Positions 1-9,382 of a DNA stretch of 64,000 nucleotides are shown piece by piece. The translations under genes and the position numbers were made by a program. Position 1 is the stretch's first letter. Every line of letters starts with the position of its first letter. A model generated the notes under the pieces. That model searched no databases. It was not told where the DNA came from and saw only the letters and a program-made list of their open reading frames with translations. Source of the DNA: Planctomycetota bacterium (lineage in GTDB: Bacteria > Planctomycetota > Planctomycetia > JALXBF01); NCBI GenBank assembly GCA_026991575.1, contig JALXBF010000183.1, positions 32,653-96,652 of the forward strand, in the 5' to 3' direction.

Positions 1-1017
1 TTGATGAACGCGGATGATTTCGGGCTGACCTGGCCTGACCGGCTCACAGGCCTTGATGCATCCGGCCTGTCGGCCACAGCCGATTCCGCGTTCGTCGCAC
101 TTGCTGCCGGCCTGCTTCTGGCGAAACACTCCGGCGAGGGCCGACCCAATCCAAGGGTCTGGGCGACCGGTGCCTGGGACGAGCAGGACCGGGAGGTGGA
201 CCGGGTCGAGCAGGTGGAAGCCAAGATCCAAACGTGCATCCAATTCGGAGCCGAACGGATCTTCGTGCCTGCTGACGACGCGCGGCGGGCACGACGCTAC
301 GTGCGTAAGTTGGCACGCGATCCGGACATCATCCAACCGCTTCCGGTACAGGCCGACCTGGACCGAGTAGTCGGCACGGTTGCCGTCGAGTTCTGGCTGG
401 AGCCTCCGGTGGATGCACGGCTCAATCTGCTCATCTCCTATTACAACTTCCTGGCACGCTACGGCCGACACCGCCTGACGGACTTTGCCCTGAAACGGCT
501 CATCAATGCAAGGGCCCAGCGTTGCAGGGAGCGGTTACCTGAGAGCCTGAAGTTACTGCCAGATCGTAATCCGGTGCTCGTCACAACGCTCAGTCTGGCT
601 CCCGACCTGATCGAGTTGGCACAGGCTGTGTTTCGGCCCAGGCACGTCGTGTTGATCTACCTGCCTCGGGACCCAGGGCCGCGCAAGCGCTATGGCAGGC
701 TGATCGAGCAGTGGAAAAACCGGGTTTCGGTCGACGAGTACGCGTTCGAGCCAGACGATACGCAACGACCTGACCGCTGGGCTAAAGGCCTGTACGAGCA
801 CCTGACCACCAAGTTCGCGAACGCGCCGATCCTGGTCGACCACACGCCTGGGCCGAAGCCGGTATCTGTGGGACTGCTAGTGGCTGCGCCACCCGGCGTG
901 CATCACATCTACTTGGACCACCGGTACACGGCTGACTCGGTGCCGGAGCCGTTGCCGGTGGGTTACGTGGATTTCTCTCAGTTCCTGGCAGGGCGAACCA
1001 TCGGTGGCCGGCCCTAG
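1..1017 (+). CDS. Lon/RadA-like domain fused to CARF-like sensor domain (5' end probably outside window)
   Basis: No exact family is recognised, but two halves can be read. Residues 24-125 follow the order of a Lon/RadA S16-type fold: a Ser-containing helix (DSA, Ser29), a strand, then a helix and strand ending GAERIFVP and a later ADL. Aligned by eye to the true Lon in this window, the position of the dyad lysine is Glu73, with Lys75 two residues later, so protease activity is doubtful; RadA domains also lack this Lys. Residues 190-325 look like a CARF Rossmann domain: a first strand LVTTLSLAP and the signature-like DHTPGPKPVS at 280-289, compare DxTGGTKxM of Csm6/Can-type sensors. Such a sensor would bind a cyclic oligonucleotide. 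The reading frame is open at base 1 and the Lon-like domain lacks its usual first part, so the start shown (TTG1/ATG4) is probably internal. It converges on the next gene with a 30-base gap. The domain calls are inference from motifs. Confidence 0.6.
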   Translation: MMNADDFGLTWPDRLTGLDASGLSATADSAFVALAAGLLLAKHSGEGRPNPRVWATGAWDEQDREVDRVEQVEAKIQTCIQFGAERIFVPADDARRARRYVRKLARDPDIIQPLPVQADLDRVVGTVAVEFWLEPPVDARLNLLISYYNFLARYGRHRLTDFALKRLINARAQRCRERLPESLKLLPDRNPVLVTTLSLAPDLIELAQAVFRPRHVVLIYLPRDPGPRKRYGRLIEQWKNRVSVDEYAFEPDDTQRPDRWAKGLYEHLTTKFANAPILVDHTPGPKPVSVGLLVAAPPGVHHIYLDHRYTADSVPEPLPVGYVDFSQFLAGRTIGGRP

Positions 1018-1047
1018 CACGCCCCGAGGCAACCGGTCACTGCGCTG

Positions 1048-4000
1048 CTACAGGCTACCGAGCAAGTCGGCAATTGCCTCGTCGACCGTCAGCTCATAGT
1101 CACCGCGCTGGCCGGCATGCCCTTCGACCCGGACCCAATAGCGGCCGGCGGACAGCTCCAGCACCATGTCGTACCGGTAGGTGGGATCGGCGGCCTCTGC
1201 TGTGGCCAGCCGGCCCAGCACGCTGCCGTCGGCTGCAATCACGGTCAAGACCGAATCGAAGCCCAGCGTTCGGTTGTCGACCTTGATGCGATACGTCCCG
1301 TTCGCAGTGACCTCAAAGCTGAACATGTCCCGGTCGCGTGCCCGCTCGATCCGTCCGGCGCCAATCCATAGCACCCGGGTGCCGAACGGCACACGTTCCA
1401 TCCGTGTCGCGCGTGCGCGTGAGCCGGCATGGTCGTCGCGAGCGGGCTTCAGATACTGGGCCGATAGCACGTAATCACCCACTGTGTTACGCTGGCCGCG
1501 TACGAGAATTCGGTACTGCCGCCCTTGCCGGACGGTGAACTCCACATGGCTATCCAGCGTGCCACCATAGTTGCCGTTCCGGGCGACCGTGCGCTTTCCG
1601 AGTTTGACCACGATCATCGGGTCCAGCGGGCTCTGTGGTGTCGTCACGTCGATTGCCACGCGGCCATTCTTGACCGCTCGGAACGCATACCAGTCCCTGT
1701 CAGTCGGCTCCTCAATGCGGCTGCGTAGGACGACGGGCTCATCGCCGACGGGCAACCGGTGTGCCTGACCCGGACGGTCACCGACATCGTCGGCCAATTC
1801 AGGGATCTCCGTACCGGCTCCGGCCGGAGGCGGATCGAAATTTCCAACGACCGGTTCGGACCGGCGATCGCCAAAGCGGTAGAAAATATCCTGATCGACC
1901 AGCGGGATGCCGGGGGTACCGGTCGGAGGTGGTTCGAACTGGCCGTCACGGTCAACGTCCAGGAACCATTCTGCCTCGCGCTCCTGTGGGTTGATCTTGA
2001 AGATGCCGATCTTCGCCTGGCCGCGCGCGTTCCAGTCTGCTGCTACAGGCCGCTTCCGTCCGCCCACCGGGGGCGATTCTGCGATGACCAGGTCGCCCGC
2101 GTTCCGCTGGAAGTTGTCATCCAGGTCGAGCAGCCACCGGTTTACTGGTGTTGTGCCCGGCTGGTACGTCCGGTACACACCGACATCGCCGTCGCCATCA
2201 CCATCCCAATCCCCGGCAACCGGGTGGCCTGCCATGTTCGTGGCGATCTGCTCACCGGCATCCAGCGTCATGTTACCGTTCAGATCCAGCCACCATGTCT
2301 TGTTAAAGTACAGCCCCACTTCGTCCACGCCGTCGCCGTTCCAGTCCGCGGCGATCGGCTGCGCGTTGACGTTGCCGAAGGTGAAGACGGCATCGCCGCC
2401 GTCCAGTGTGCCGTTGCCGTTGACGTCCAGCTCGAACATGTACGTGCCAGCGCGCAGGCCGTAGACGCCGATTTCATCAAAGCCATCGCCGTCCCAGTCG
2501 CCCGTAACCGGCCAGTCTCCCGGCTGCCCGAATCGCCAGACGATGTCCCGATTCGTGGCGTCCCGGTTGTCCGGGTCAAAGATGCCGTTACCGTTGAGGT
2601 CTACGAACCAGAGCCTGTCGTTGAAGACGGCGATCTCGGGCCGTGAGTCTACGGTGAACCGCCCGACAAAATCTTCACCTGGCACGCCGTCGCCCGAAGG
2701 CAGCACCTCGGCAGCGGTTCCAGGGCCGGTCGCCTGCACATCGCCGTCCAACCGGTTACCAGCTCGATCCGCGAGGCGGTCCGTGATTGTCAGCGTGAAG
2801 CGGTCGTCGGGCAGAGGTGTGGCGAAGACCAGGCGAACGGTCGTGCGCGCGATGTCACCGGCAACGGTTGCGTCGAGAAACAGCACGTCTGTGATCAGGA
2901 TATGCCCGTTGGCGTCGCCAACGAGGCGGTAGTTGCCGGGTGTCGTGGCCAGCACCGGGTTGACCGCCGGATACACGAAGCCCACCGCGCCGTTGACCCG
3001 CACCGGCTCATCCTCGAACGTGATGTCAATCGCTTGAGTCAGGGGCGTCGGGCCAAAGGTCGGGGCCAGCGGCTTGGGCGTGAAGACCGGCACGTTCGGC
3101 CCACCCGACAGCGGCACGTACTCGATGTTCGTCACCCGTGGCCCGCGGGTGTCCACGAAGATCTCCAGTGACTGCGGGCTACTAACGTTGCCGGCCAAGT
3201 CCTCGGCCGTGACGAAGATGGTCCGCAGGCCGTCCTGCGGGAAGTAGCTCGGGTCGTTCAGGTCGATTTCGGTGCGGAATTCCCAGAGTCCGCGCGGGAA
3301 CTGATCAGACCCATCGGTCGGAACCGCGACCGTCTCACCGAGGAACAGGTCGCTGCCTGGGTCGAGCAGCCCGTCGCCGTTCAGGTCCGCATACACGCGC
3401 ACGATGGCATTCGCTTCGGCAACACCCCACCAGGTCGGCGTCGTGTCGGCCGTGATTCTGTCGACGAACGTGTCCGGCTGATCAACGATGCCGGTGTCGG
3501 AATCCGGGTGCAGGCCATCATTCGCCACCGACGGCTCACCGAACGCAACCGGCGGAGCAACCGTATCGACGAAGATCTCCAGCGACTCGCTTCTCGGACC
3601 GAATCCGCGACGTGTCGGATCGGCCGGGTCGGTCATTTCGACACGGGCAGAAATGAAATGGCTCCCGTCGGGCAGGTCGAGACCGGCTCCGTTGAGCGCG
3701 TTGTCGAAATCAAACACATAGACACCCGGAACCGCGCTCGGCTGGGCAAAGCCGACCGGTTCCTGTGGGTCGATGCCCGGCACCTGTGGGTCGCCCTCCA
3801 CAAAGACCGCGACGCGATAGCCTGGGGTCGTGTCTGCCGGGTCAATCGACGGGTTGAACGGAATCGGAATCACCTCATCCGGGGGATCTTGCGGGCCCGG
3901 ATTGCCGGGCAGATCCTGCAGCAGGATGGCGTCGTCCAGGCGGAGGACGATGGTCGGTGAGTTGTCGCAAGTGACGTTGTCCGTTTGGTTCCTGCCCGTG

Positions 4001-7000
4001 TCGCTGTTCAGAGCCGACGGTGGATCATCGGTGCAGTCGTAGTTCGGGTCGGTTGGCAGATCGTCGAGTTCCAGATCGTATGGCGTGGGGGGGAGGTCGT
4101 TGATGATGGTCAAGTCATAGGCGTTTACGACCGGTGATGTCGGGCTTCCGGCCGGAGCCCCGAAGACTCTCACGTAGTACGTCTCGCCAGCCACGACCGG
4201 AATCCGCACCCGCTCGTCATCATCTGTGTCGTTGGTCCCGAACAGCGGCCCGTTGCCGGCGATGAGGGTGCCGTCCTCGTCGTAGATCTCCAGCTGCAGA
4301 TCACCGCCAGCCGGGAGTAATGCCGGGTCAAACTGGCGGAAATACGCCTGCACGTCGAGGGTCCCCGTCTGGTAAGCAACCACACGGAACCAGTCCTCAT
4401 CGGCCGGCACGAAGCGGTGCTCTCCCCAGTTCGGGAAGATAACAAGATTCGACACGTTGATCCGTTCACCCGAACCCAGGAAAGCGGCTGTTGCCCGGAA
4501 CTGGTTCGGTTCGTACAGGTCCGGGCCCGCGATCAGCAGGTTGTTGTCTCGGCCGACGCCCGGGTCAGTGATCGGCGAGACGACCTCGATGTCGCGGTAA
4601 CTGATATCCGGCATCGCAACCGCGTTGCGGTAGACCCGAACGCGACCCTGGTCCGCGTCGCGGCCGCGGTACAGCACGACGAAATCGCTTGCTGGCAGGG
4701 GGGCACCGCCCGCCTGGGCCACGACCAGCGCATCGCTCGCTCCCGGGGGACCACCGTCGACAGAAACCGAGCGGTTGTACGGCTGACCGTCGGTCGAGGT
4801 GGCCGCTGCCGGAGCCGGGATGACCAGGACGGTGTCATTGCCAAGACCAGCTTCGATCGAGACATGTTCTACCGTATCCGCGAGCTGGACCGGTTTTAGC
4901 ACCGTGCCCGCTGCGTTTTCCACGGAGACCACTCGTGCTGGGCTGTCCACAGTGATCACGTCGTGATTGTTCGTGCCGGACACGACAACGGTGTCGGCCA
5001 CGGCGTCCAGCAGATCGACGGTGAACGTCCCTGGAATGGCATCGAACCGGAAGCTTGTCACAAGGCCATCCAGTGTGAACCGCCCGCCGTCAGCGGCATG
5101 TGGGCGATACCGTAGTGTGTCGTCGATTACCTCCCGGCCCAGGACCGTGAGCGTGTCGGCGCCTCCGCCTCCGTCGATCTGGACCGACTCGATGCCGGCA
5201 AACGATATCGTGGAACCCACGCCGCTGATTGTTTGAACGTCCAGGTCAACGCTGATGGCATCCGCTCCAGCGGTCCCGATCACCTCCAGGCTGTCGCTTT
5301 GCCCAGGACCACCACCGTCGACGACAAGGTCCAGGCCGCCGGTGGGGTAGGCCGCGAGGCTGTCGTCGCCGTCGAGCAGTTCGAAGGTGACCGGGCTGAG
5401 CTGATGCAGCACGACGTTTGCTCGGCCCGCGGTCGTGACCACCGAGCCACTGATGGCCATTGCGTCCGACTGGTCGGTGCCACGCAGTGTCGCGGTGCCG
5501 CCTGTGGCAGGTCCCGCAAGATGTAGCGCCTTCGGCGGCATGGTGCCTCCGGTCAGTCCGCGGTACCGGATCTCCAGGCCGTCTGCCCACAGCGTGCCAC
5601 GGTCGGTGGCCACGTCGGGCGCGTGGAGATACTGTTCAGCTTCGGTGATCCACAGGTTTGCGGTCGGCCCGGCCACATCGATGGCCAGTGTTTCGGTGCC
5701 GATGAACGCCACGGGCGGCTGCGCAATGCCGGCAATCCGGTTGACGCTGCGGTCGATGGTCACCGCCGCTGCCACACCCGTTGCCTGTAGCGTGTCGGAG
5801 CCGGCCTTCAGATCGATGGTGAGCAGGTCGTCGGAGTCCAGCCCGATCAGCTCGATCGTCGGGCCGACACCGGTGAGCTCGATCCCGGTGCCGACGAGAT
5901 CCACGGTCAGCACGTCGTCGCTGCCTGTTCCGAGCACGCGCGCGGTCTGACTGGTCCCCGTGCCGAAGTCGGCAACAATCGTGCGCAAAGCAGTAGTGGT
6001 GATGTCCTGCATGACCAGCCCGTCGTCACCAGCATCCAAATCGAGATTGAGGTCTTCGACACCCGCTAACGTGACGTCCGTTCCATCGACTGTCACCGTG
6101 GCGACAGTTCCGTTGGCGCCTAGCACCACCGCTTGGTTACCGCCATCGCCGACCATCCGGGCCTGGTCTTCGCCGTCTCCCCCGATGAAGTAGTCGGCAG
6201 CGTCACCACGCCCCCAGTGCAGGAGATCGGGACCGGCACCCCCGTTGAAGACGTCTGCGGCACCACCCGACCAGAAATGATCCTCTCCGTCTCCTGCGTC
6301 GAACTCAATCGGCGTGCTGGTCACGTTGATCGCATCAACGAGGTCCTTGCCCGGGCCGGTGCGGATTGTGATCCGGTTCAGGCCCGTTGCGACCACGTCC
6401 TGCATGAAGCGAACACGATCGTTGGGCGAGTCGAGTGGGTCGTCATTGGAGGCCAGGTCAAGAGCCAAGTTGGTAACGTCGTAGAACTCGAGCGTCTCGA
6501 ACGCCACGCCGCCGCTCGTTCCTGTGATCTTATTCGACGTGTTGGATACCTTGACGATCTGGATATCGTCGTTGCTGTTTGGGCTGATGAAAGTAAACTC
6601 GGCGAAGCCGCTGATTACGATCGGCTCAAGGTCCTGGAAACGTATGCTGCCACCGTCCATCTGCAGGGTGCCCGCGCCGGTGACGGCCGGATCGGGCAGA
6701 TAGCTGCCCACTGACGAGCTACCGATCAGGATGATCCTGTCGCCCCCAAGGCTGTCGCCGCGCCCGTCGAAATCAATGCCACCTACAGGAATGGACTGCC
6801 CGGCGCTGTTGTCCACGACTAACCAATCGGCGTCATCAGACCCGGTGATGATCAGCCGCTCGACGGCATCGTATAGTAGCGTCCGGGAAAGCTGGCCATC
6901 TAGGAACACCTCCAGCATGGGGCCGTTACGGCGAATCAAGAACTCGTCGAAGTCGTTGCCGCCGGTATTGGTGCCGTCACCGTAGAGGTCGTCCGCGGAG

Positions 7001-8439
7001 ATGTAGATATCGGACTTGCCAAAGCTGAGTGCGGCGACTCTCGTCTGCCAGCCACTGCCTGGGCTGTCGATGTACTGGGTCGTGTACCAGAACGTACGGC
7101 CATCGGCCGGATCGACGGTCATGCTGCTGTAGTCACCCCAGCGCGGATTACCACTCTGCCAACCGCCTCCGGTCACAATCGTGTGCTCGCCGTCGGGCAG
7201 CGCACCGAGTGGATCGCCCGGCTGTCTACCGGCGTAGCGGATGCTTGGATAGACAGTCTTGCTCGAGACGCTGTAGCCCAGTGCGATTTCGCCCAACTCA
7301 TTGATGGCCGTCGATCCCATCCAGTGGTGTTCGTCATCGGGGGCGTATGTACCTTCCTGGTACACGGTCCAGGTGGGCGTTCCGGAACGGCGCAGTTCGA
7401 ACCAGCGGATGCCGGCTTGTTCCTCCGCAGTGCCGCCGTCGTAATCCGGCGTACTGTCCTCGTTGGCATCGACCGTGAAGCTGCCCACCAGCGCCTCATA
7501 GCCGTCGAACACCCGGTAGGTGACTCGGTAGTGCATGTAGTGGGGAAGGGCGTCGATCTGTTGGGACGTGCCCGGCTGCTCGATGTCCTCGCGGCCAGGG
7601 TCACCGAGCCAGTAGTCAAACTCCTGAATCGGCACGACCTGAGCCAGCGTGTAGGTCGAGTTAGCTGGCGTGACGAAGTCGACGTCGAACTGCCAGATCT
7701 CAAGGAAATCGGCGTTCGGGTCAGCCGACCCAGGGTTCGTCACTTCGTCGTCGACCTGTCGCACGAAAATGCCTGGCGTGCCGGGCGGTGGAGGGGCACC
7801 GTCAAGATCAACAGGCATGATGTGGTTGCGAGCCCAATTAGGCAGATCGACACCAGATCGCCGCACCATCTTGGCAGGGTTGCCCTGGAGCATGGCGGAG
7901 CGCTCCAGGGCATAGACCGGGTTGTCGCCCTCGTTGGTGCCGATGTAGTACGCGTCCGGCCACACGGCAAGCTTGGGATAGTCGGGGAAATTGGGCGTCT
8001 CGAACTCGTATGCGTACCAGTCGTCCGGATCGGACGTGGGCACGCCGGTCTTGGACACGTATACACAGAGTGCATTGTCGACGGCGTCGTCGACAAACTC
8101 CAGCAGCACCCAGCGGTCAGCGAGGTGGTCGTACGCGACGATCGGATCACCTCTGCCGTTAGCGCAGTCAGACCCAGGGGGAGCAAGTGAGTCGAGCAGG
8201 AACGTGTCGAGCGTGGTTCCGTCTTTCTGGTAGATGGCCACGCGCGTGCCGCCCGCTGCGTTGGTGGCCTGCACGTAATGGTTCGGGCCGACATCGCCAA
8301 CGGTGTCCGACGGCCGTGCGCCAGTGAAGCCGATCCCGTCGAAGTTGACTAACGGCGTGGCGAAGGCAAGCAGTACGCGCTCTTCGAGCTGCTCCAGCCG
8401 AGTGAGACGGCGGGCTCCACGGCGCTTGGCGATGCGCAT
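1048..8439 (-). CDS. Giant secreted/surface mosaic protein with planctomycete N-terminal motif, Ig-like, FG-GAP-like and PPC domains
   Basis: A 2463-residue protein that starts MRIAKRRGARR and carries LEQLEERVLLA at about residues 16-26, the short N-terminal element of many planctomycete exported proteins. About 30-470 is a propeller-like domain rich in W, Y and DG. About 480-1330 is repetitive, Gly/Asp/Val-rich beta-sheet sequence with GGDGED-type runs. A pre-peptidase C-terminal (PPC)-like domain follows (LYEPNQF to YDLTIIND), then Ig-like units ending in IFVDT. Next come four or so FG-GAP/VCBS-like repeats with DxNGxG and DWDGDG calcium-type loops, then two final PPC-like domains (DRDWYAF, DRDMFSF). 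No catalytic motif was seen, so an adhesin or cell-surface structural role is the best guess. The ATG follows GGGGGTG. Many plus-strand ORFs inside it are antisense shadows. Confidence 0.85.
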   Translation of the reverse strand: MRIAKRRGARRLTRLEQLEERVLLAFATPLVNFDGIGFTGARPSDTVGDVGPNHYVQATNAAGGTRVAIYQKDGTTLDTFLLDSLAPPGSDCANGRGDPIVAYDHLADRWVLLEFVDDAVDNALCVYVSKTGVPTSDPDDWYAYEFETPNFPDYPKLAVWPDAYYIGTNEGDNPVYALERSAMLQGNPAKMVRRSGVDLPNWARNHIMPVDLDGAPPPPGTPGIFVRQVDDEVTNPGSADPNADFLEIWQFDVDFVTPANSTYTLAQVVPIQEFDYWLGDPGREDIEQPGTSQQIDALPHYMHYRVTYRVFDGYEALVGSFTVDANEDSTPDYDGGTAEEQAGIRWFELRRSGTPTWTVYQEGTYAPDDEHHWMGSTAINELGEIALGYSVSSKTVYPSIRYAGRQPGDPLGALPDGEHTIVTGGGWQSGNPRWGDYSSMTVDPADGRTFWYTTQYIDSPGSGWQTRVAALSFGKSDIYISADDLYGDGTNTGGNDFDEFLIRRNGPMLEVFLDGQLSRTLLYDAVERLIITGSDDADWLVVDNSAGQSIPVGGIDFDGRGDSLGGDRIILIGSSSVGSYLPDPAVTGAGTLQMDGGSIRFQDLEPIVISGFAEFTFISPNSNDDIQIVKVSNTSNKITGTSGGVAFETLEFYDVTNLALDLASNDDPLDSPNDRVRFMQDVVATGLNRITIRTGPGKDLVDAINVTSTPIEFDAGDGEDHFWSGGAADVFNGGAGPDLLHWGRGDAADYFIGGDGEDQARMVGDGGNQAVVLGANGTVATVTVDGTDVTLAGVEDLNLDLDAGDDGLVMQDITTTALRTIVADFGTGTSQTARVLGTGSDDVLTVDLVGTGIELTGVGPTIELIGLDSDDLLTIDLKAGSDTLQATGVAAAVTIDRSVNRIAGIAQPPVAFIGTETLAIDVAGPTANLWITEAEQYLHAPDVATDRGTLWADGLEIRYRGLTGGTMPPKALHLAGPATGGTATLRGTDQSDAMAISGSVVTTAGRANVVLHQLSPVTFELLDGDDSLAAYPTGGLDLVVDGGGPGQSDSLEVIGTAGADAISVDLDVQTISGVGSTISFAGIESVQIDGGGGADTLTVLGREVIDDTLRYRPHAADGGRFTLDGLVTSFRFDAIPGTFTVDLLDAVADTVVVSGTNNHDVITVDSPARVVSVENAAGTVLKPVQLADTVEHVSIEAGLGNDTVLVIPAPAAATSTDGQPYNRSVSVDGGPPGASDALVVAQAGGAPLPASDFVVLYRGRDADQGRVRVYRNAVAMPDISYRDIEVVSPITDPGVGRDNNLLIAGPDLYEPNQFRATAAFLGSGERINVSNLVIFPNWGEHRFVPADEDWFRVVAYQTGTLDVQAYFRQFDPALLPAGGDLQLEIYDEDGTLIAGNGPLFGTNDTDDDERVRIPVVAGETYYVRVFGAPAGSPTSPVVNAYDLTIINDLPPTPYDLELDDLPTDPNYDCTDDPPSALNSDTGRNQTDNVTCDNSPTIVLRLDDAILLQDLPGNPGPQDPPDEVIPIPFNPSIDPADTTPGYRVAVFVEGDPQVPGIDPQEPVGFAQPSAVPGVYVFDFDNALNGAGLDLPDGSHFISARVEMTDPADPTRRGFGPRSESLEIFVDTVAPPVAFGEPSVANDGLHPDSDTGIVDQPDTFVDRITADTTPTWWGVAEANAIVRVYADLNGDGLLDPGSDLFLGETVAVPTDGSDQFPRGLWEFRTEIDLNDPSYFPQDGLRTIFVTAEDLAGNVSSPQSLEIFVDTRGPRVTNIEYVPLSGGPNVPVFTPKPLAPTFGPTPLTQAIDITFEDEPVRVNGAVGFVYPAVNPVLATTPGNYRLVGDANGHILITDVLFLDATVAGDIARTTVRLVFATPLPDDRFTLTITDRLADRAGNRLDGDVQATGPGTAAEVLPSGDGVPGEDFVGRFTVDSRPEIAVFNDRLWFVDLNGNGIFDPDNRDATNRDIVWRFGQPGDWPVTGDWDGDGFDEIGVYGLRAGTYMFELDVNGNGTLDGGDAVFTFGNVNAQPIAADWNGDGVDEVGLYFNKTWWLDLNGNMTLDAGEQIATNMAGHPVAGDWDGDGDGDVGVYRTYQPGTTPVNRWLLDLDDNFQRNAGDLVIAESPPVGGRKRPVAADWNARGQAKIGIFKINPQEREAEWFLDVDRDGQFEPPPTGTPGIPLVDQDIFYRFGDRRSEPVVGNFDPPPAGAGTEIPELADDVGDRPGQAHRLPVGDEPVVLRSRIEEPTDRDWYAFRAVKNGRVAIDVTTPQSPLDPMIVVKLGKRTVARNGNYGGTLDSHVEFTVRQGRQYRILVRGQRNTVGDYVLSAQYLKPARDDHAGSRARATRMERVPFGTRVLWIGAGRIERARDRDMFSFEVTANGTYRIKVDNRTLGFDSVLTVIAADGSVLGRLATAEAADPTYRYDMVLELSAGRYWVRVEGHAGQRGDYELTVDEAIADLLGSL

Positions 8440-9009
8440 AAAGCACCCCCGGCGTCAAGCCAGAGTTGGACTGTGTGTTGGACACCGCACTGCGGTCAGG
8501 ATGACAGGTATTGCGGTGTGGTTGTCGCAGCTAGCAGAGTGCGGGTCGCAGAGGTGGCTTCGGAGTCGCGCGCTACCGAGACCAGTTCTTGACCCAATCT
8601 GCTGGAGCCGCCATCGCACCGGCAACACCAACAGCCGAAACCTTAACTGATTGCACCCGCACTGTCAACCCCTTTTGCGACACGCCACTGCGCCCGACCG
8701 TCGCAATTTGGCAAGAGTTCACGAGGCCCATCGTTCCTGACTGGCCCACCCATGGGCTCGCGATCAGCACGCCTGCTCGGCTCCTGCGTCGTCGGGGACA
8801 GCCACCCGCCGATCAGACAATGGCGACCAGTTCAGGGTTATCGCCGCCAAGATGTCGGCACCAAGGCGCACCGCACGGGAAAGAGTTGCGTATCGCGGGG
8901 TAGTGGCGTGAACCTGTCTCCCAGCCATCCCCGCCTGCACGTTCCCAGCTACGGCGCGGTGACCGGAAGCTCAAGCGGTCGCATTCCTGCAGTTCGACGG
9001 GGGTCAAAG
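8440..9009. other. Intergenic region between giant surface protein and tRNA-Phe
   Basis: No ORF here looks like a real protein: the track ORFs are short, Arg/Pro-rich shadows with no recognisable motif. Apart from the minus-strand promoter candidate at 8640-8668, nothing structured was recognised. Confidence 0.5.
8640..8668 (-). promoter_or_regulatory. Putative sigma-70-type promoter for the giant surface protein
   Basis: Reading the minus strand, TTGACA (8668-8663) is followed after 17 bases by TAAGGT (8645-8640). The -35 box is perfect and the -10 box matches three of six. It would leave a leader of about 195 bases before the ATG at 8439. Seen by eye only. Confidence 0.4.
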
Positions 9010-9082
<73 letters not shown>

Positions 9083-9382
9083 GTGAGTCAGCGGCAACGC
9101 AGATCACTGTCATCTTATGCCCCACGGCCCACATGGCAAGCACCCGAGCCGGCGGTCATCCGCTGGAGTCTTCAGACCCATCCCGATCCGTCCCCCCTCG
9201 AACGCCAGGTACGGATGAGACCGACGGTGGTCTCCCCGTTAGGCTGCTCGATGGCCCGGGATTGCGGTCCAACTAGCCATACGATTCCGCTGTAGCAGGA
9301 GCCTTGCACCCGAGACTGGCCATGCCTGCTGGCGGGGCCGCGCGGCCAACGGGACGCATGTGGGCGGAGCGGGCGTGGCGGG
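9083..9382. other. Gap between tRNA-Phe and the TPR protein gene
   Basis: Other than the tRNA promoter candidate, nothing coding or structured is supported. The short ORFs on both strands here have no motif or convincing start. Confidence 0.5.
9112..9139 (-). promoter_or_regulatory. Putative promoter of tRNA-Phe
   Basis: On the minus strand TTGCCA (9139-9134), a 16-base spacer and TAAGAT (9117-9112) lie about 30 bases upstream of the tRNA 5' end, the usual distance for a short tRNA leader. Confidence 0.5.

Noticed and set aside
1759-2646. Plus-strand ORF of 295 residues inside the giant surface gene
   Set aside because: Antisense shadow of a high-GC gene; no motif, and the minus frame has coherent domains.
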